Below are positions 5,777-8,848 of a stretch of 8,848 nucleotides of DNA, piece after piece. Below the pieces are notes generated by a model. The model was given only the letters and a program-made list of their open reading frames with translations, searched no databases and was not told the DNA's origin. The position numbers and the translations under genes are program-made. Position 1 is the first letter of the stretch. Each line of letters begins with the position of its first letter. Source of the DNA: CAZYPH01 sp964649095 (lineage in GTDB: Bacteria > Bdellovibrionota > UBA1018 > UBA923); NCBI GenBank assembly GCA_964649095.1, contig CAZYPH010000094.1:1-8848 (forward strand), read 5' to 3'.

Positions 5777-7732
5777 TCATCTCCTATCCAAAAGCAACTT
5801 CGGTCCTAAATTCTTTTTCGGGGCATTCACAATTTTCGCACGTTCACTGTTCTGAGCTACTGCATCGCGTCGCATTTTAGAGCGATAAGCTTGAACCATT
5901 TTTTTATTTTCTGGTTTATGTGGCTGCAAGAGAGCCTGTTGTAATTTGCGGTCACGCCAGTCTTTCGCTACAAATAATTCTCGTTTAGACATGGGGTCAA
6001 TACCGGTCCAATACATAGCTGTAGCGAGCGTCATTGGTGTTGGAATAAAGCCCTGTACTTGTTGTAAGTTCCAGCCCTGCTCGCGCAAATACTGATACAC
6101 TTTCTCCATGTGTTCGTGCGTAGTGCCCGGAAAGCCGCTAATAAAATACGGCACCAGATACTGCTCTTTGCCGGCTTCTTTCGAATATTTTTCAAATAAA
6201 TCTACAAAACTATCAAAGTCTTTGAGGCCAGGTTTTTTCATCAGGTGCAAAACACTCTCGTCGAGGTGCTCTGGAGCCACTTTTAAGTGGCCACCTACGT
6301 GATTACCAATCAGCTCTTTTAAATACGTGTGCCCTGATTTTTGATCGGCCAATGCCAAATCATAACGCAACCCCGAAGCAATGTGGATTTTACGAATGCC
6401 AGGAACTTTACGTGCCTTTCGCAAGAGATCTACCTGAGGCGTGTGGTCCGTATGCAGGTGTGGACACACACGAGGGTGCACACACGAAAGCTTTCGGCAC
6501 TTCGACTGGATGTCGTCACTCTTACATCGCAACTTATACATATTCGCCGTCGGGCCACCAATATCACTCACAATACCCTTAAAGCCCGGCACATCTTTCA
6601 TGCGCGAGAGTTCATCTAAAATACTTTCTTCAGAACGCGACTGCACAATGCGGCCTTGGTGCAACGTAATGGCACAAAACGAACACCCACCAAAACAACC
6701 ACGCGTCGAGGCTACAGAAAAACGAATCATGTCAGCTGCCGGCACACGTTCTTTATAACGCGGGTGCTGCTCTTTGGTGAATGGCAGCGTATAAATAGAA
6801 TCCATTTCAGGCTGCGTCAGCGGCAATGCCGGCGGATTAATAACCACCGTTCGGCCGCCATGATCTTGCATCAACCGACGACCGTTGTAGGGACTCGCTT
6901 CGTACTCGATAAAATAAGCAGCCTTAGCAAACTTCTTTTTATCGTCACGTACTTCTTCAAATGACGGCAGCTTGAGTCGGGGTTGGATGTCGCGCGCTTC
7001 TGCCTTACTAGTTACGAAGGCAATACCACGCTCGGACTTCAAAACATTTAGCGCTGTTTTGAATATATCAGAATGCCTATCTAAATGAGATGCTTGCGAT
7101 TGTTTCAACGCTTGCTGAAATTCTTCAGCAATACGCATAGCGGAACGTTCGCCCATGCCAAAGACCATTAACTCGGCTTCAAGCTCGACTAAAATCGAGG
7201 GGCGAACCATGTTTTGCCAATAATCGTAATGCGCCAGGCGACGCAGACTGGTCTCTACGCCACCCACAATGACCGGCGTATTTGGAAAGGCCTGACGCGC
7301 CAGTTTTGAATACACAATACTGCTATAATCCGGCCGAATGCGCACCGCACCAACTCCGGGCAGTGTGCGCATGGCACGCCCACCTTCGGAGTACATGTCG
7401 TCGGAACGCGGTTTTTTATTCGCCGTATAATTATTGATCATGCTGTCGACAGTCCCGGCTGAGACACCCACAAAAAGTCGTGGGCGCCCCATCACCAAAA
7501 CGTCATCCACAATGTCGTACCGAGGCTGTGGAATAATACCAACGCGATACCCCAAACGCTGGTACCAGCGCCCTAAGGCCGATATACCAAACGTCGGGTG
7601 GTCAACATAAGCGTCGCCGTTGATTAAAAGAATATCAAGTTCGTCATACCCCAACCACTCCATCTCTTGACGTGTCGTGGGTAAGAATTTTTCACAAGCC
7701 TTGCGATAAACGAAATTATTGTTGAGTTGCAT
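5777..7732 (-). CDS. ygiQ: YgiQ-family radical SAM protein
   Basis: This is a complete 651-residue member of the YgiQ family. The N-terminal region carries INGDAYVDHPTFG (38-49) and GGVETSLRRLAHYDYW (157-172). The radical SAM iron-sulfur motif CxxxCxxC uses Cys346, Cys350 and Cys353, within STRGCFGGCSFC. GGPTANMY (392-399) follows. A second cysteine group, Cys403, 412, 417 and 423, sits before HTDHTP and is typical of the family. HVGGHLKVAPEHL (478-490) and the FIPTPMTLATAMYWTG segment (562-577) complete the pattern. The C-terminal tail is basic and shorter than in the roughly 740-residue E. coli protein. It should be a cytoplasmic [4Fe-4S] SAM enzyme; the reaction of the family is not established to my knowledge. 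An in-frame stop four codons upstream leaves the ATG at 7732 as the only plausible start. It appears to be a single-gene unit. Confidence 0.95.
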   Translation of the reverse strand: MQLNNNFVYRKACEKFLPTTRQEMEWLGYDELDILLINGDAYVDHPTFGISALGRWYQRLGYRVGIIPQPRYDIVDDVLVMGRPRLFVGVSAGTVDSMINNYTANKKPRSDDMYSEGGRAMRTLPGVGAVRIRPDYSSIVYSKLARQAFPNTPVIVGGVETSLRRLAHYDYWQNMVRPSILVELEAELMVFGMGERSAMRIAEEFQQALKQSQASHLDRHSDIFKTALNVLKSERGIAFVTSKAEARDIQPRLKLPSFEEVRDDKKKFAKAAYFIEYEASPYNGRRLMQDHGGRTVVINPPALPLTQPEMDSIYTLPFTKEQHPRYKERVPAADMIRFSVASTRGCFGGCSFCAITLHQGRIVQSRSEESILDELSRMKDVPGFKGIVSDIGGPTANMYKLRCKSDDIQSKCRKLSCVHPRVCPHLHTDHTPQVDLLRKARKVPGIRKIHIASGLRYDLALADQKSGHTYLKELIGNHVGGHLKVAPEHLDESVLHLMKKPGLKDFDSFVDLFEKYSKEAGKEQYLVPYFISGFPGTTHEHMEKVYQYLREQGWNLQQVQGFIPTPMTLATAMYWTGIDPMSKRELFVAKDWRDRKLQQALLQPHKPENKKMVQAYRSKMRRDAVAQNSERAKIVNAPKKNLGPKLLLDRR

Positions 7733-7833
7733 GCGTTGCGTTTATAGCCGATTTTAAGGGCTTAAGCGACAAGTTAGTATCTGTTGGAGTGTGTTTCCAG
7801 ATATCAAAAACTTTGTCATACTAATTTAACTAT
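7733..7833. promoter_or_regulatory. Divergent promoter region between ygiQ and an unassigned gene
   Basis: These 101 bases must hold the promoters of both genes. On the minus strand TATAAA (7741-7746) lies only eight bases before the ygiQ ATG. If it is the -10 box, the messenger would be nearly leaderless. Neither gene has a purine-rich Shine-Dalgarno sequence before its ATG. I see no strong -35 box or clear palindrome. Confidence 0.35.
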
Positions 7834-8848
7834 ATGAATTCACATACACTTCAACCCCGGGTCTATCTACAAGCCATCAACACTGCTTACCTTGACCCTA
7901 AAGCCATTCAAAAAGCCATAGCCGATGGACTTCAATTCTGCCGAGGGGCACAAACCAAACCCAAAGCACCACCCAGCCGCCAATCATTGTGGTGTGAAGT
8001 AGCTCTGGCCAGTAGCCTAAAACATAAATTTCGCAATAAAGAGAACAGTGCGCACTCGACCGTGAGTCAACACCAGTTCGTGCACCCAGCCTTCACTGAG
8101 GCCTACTTAGATTTGGTTTCGATGGATGGACAATCCGAAACGCCACCGAAAGATAGATATAATAAAATATATATAGCGCACTCGCCCTTAGAAGGCCTAA
8201 AGAGCAAGTCTATCTTAAGACACGCCACAGGGGGGCAAACTCGTTTTATCGGTCAAGGATATCTAGCCTTCTCAGAGAGTGTTGAATTCTATGCTCCGGA
8301 TGATTACCAATCACGCGACCGAGGTATGAAAGGGAAGTTAGTCACGCACATTCCAAAAAAATATCCTGACGGTGCAAATGGTAGACCTCAACAAAACTGG
8401 GCGCCGGATGCCCTATTACAAGCGTCTGAAGTGGTGTTCCTGAACAAACTCACGCTGCCATTCGATGATGACTTCGCGCGGGCTCAAACATTTGTAAACC
8501 ACACACTCCGGCTACAAGCTAGAAACCCAGATTTTATAATCACGGACGGGCTTTTAATCGCAAAAACAGGTAAATATTTTTCATTTAAAACAGAAGAGTT
8601 TGGTTTGATTGTCATTGCCAATAGCGCTCAAGCTCATGACGCCGTTTTAGAACAAATTTTTTCATACCAACCGACGATTGAACTTGAACAACTTGCTCGT
8701 TCGATTCGAATGTCACAATCGGCCACACCAAAAGATATTGACCCTGACGGCATTACTACTCTTGATACACTTGAGTTGATTCAAGCGTTTCGCAAAAAGG
8801 CTCAAGCATTTATACCCGCACAAACAACACCGGCCGCGTATCCCATTG
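7834..8848 (+). CDS. Unassigned protein, N-terminal 338 residues (3' end beyond window)
   Basis: The frame opens at an ATG (MNSHTLQPRV...) and stays open for 338 codons to the window edge. A stop at 7822-7824 in the same frame lies just upstream and no other ATG comes before codon 98, so the start is well fixed. I do not recognise a family. There is no signal peptide and no membrane helix. The sequence looks soluble and mixed alpha/beta, rich in Gln, Lys and His. Visible stretches are YNKIYIAHSPLEGLK (about 109-123), an acidic-aromatic EFYAPDDYQSRDRGMKGK (151-168), FDDDFARAQTFVNHTLRLQ (210-228) and EEFGLIVIANSAQAHDAVLEQ (254-274). The ATG lacks a Shine-Dalgarno sequence. It is divergent from ygiQ. 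A real gene is likely from length alone; the function is open. Confidence 0.75.
   Translation, partial: MNSHTLQPRVYLQAINTAYLDPKAIQKAIADGLQFCRGAQTKPKAPPSRQSLWCEVALASSLKHKFRNKENSAHSTVSQHQFVHPAFTEAYLDLVSMDGQSETPPKDRYNKIYIAHSPLEGLKSKSILRHATGGQTRFIGQGYLAFSESVEFYAPDDYQSRDRGMKGKLVTHIPKKYPDGANGRPQQNWAPDALLQASEVVFLNKLTLPFDDDFARAQTFVNHTLRLQARNPDFIITDGLLIAKTGKYFSFKTEEFGLIVIANSAQAHDAVLEQIFSYQPTIELEQLARSIRMSQSATPKDIDPDGITTLDTLELIQAFRKKAQAFIPAQTTPAAYPI

Noticed and set aside
6108..6964. Five plus-strand frames opposite ygiQ
   Set aside because: All are antisense to the conserved YgiQ core; Cys/His/Arg-rich shadows with no start signals.

Overview
The window looks like chromosomal DNA of a moderate-GC gammaproteobacterium, quite possibly a marine or aquatic one. 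The basis is a YgiQ-type radical SAM protein, an OmpA-type outer-membrane protein with a Sec signal, and a lipoprotein with a lipobox. No species can be named from the sequence alone. Coding density is high. Six complete reading frames, one truncated frame and one frame cut by the right edge fill almost everything. There are no rRNA or tRNA genes, insertion sequences, CRISPR arrays or recognisable phage genes.

Left part (1-3604, minus strand): three genes read leftward in the order lipoprotein of unknown function, beta-CASP metallo-beta-lactamase-fold RNase-like protein, P-type cation ATPase. The gaps are only 39 and 19 bases, so they are probably one transcription unit. The ATPase stops at an in-frame TAA before most of its phosphorylation domain. 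The same frame stays open beyond the stop to the window edge and still resembles the next part of such an ATPase, which suggests a nonsense-mutated gene.

Middle (3605-5776): a divergent intergenic region with a perfect 9-bp inverted repeat and a second nested inverted repeat separates the lipoprotein from an OmpA-type protein on the plus strand. Convergent to it, on the minus strand, is a two-gene module that I read as a TumE-like toxin followed, with an 11-base overlap, by a TumA/HVO_A0114-type winged-helix antitoxin. Its promoter region is packed with ATGTA/TACAT half-sites around a TATAAT box, which fits autorepression.

Right part (5777-8848): a complete YgiQ-family radical SAM gene on the minus strand. 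Divergent from it, across 101 bases, is the first 338 codons of a plus-strand protein I cannot assign; it runs off the window. Neither divergent gene has a visible Shine-Dalgarno sequence.

No clearly new multi-gene system is evident. The best candidates for follow-up are the unassigned right-edge protein, the toxin-antitoxin operator array, the interrupted ATPase, and the palindrome between the lipoprotein and OmpA genes.
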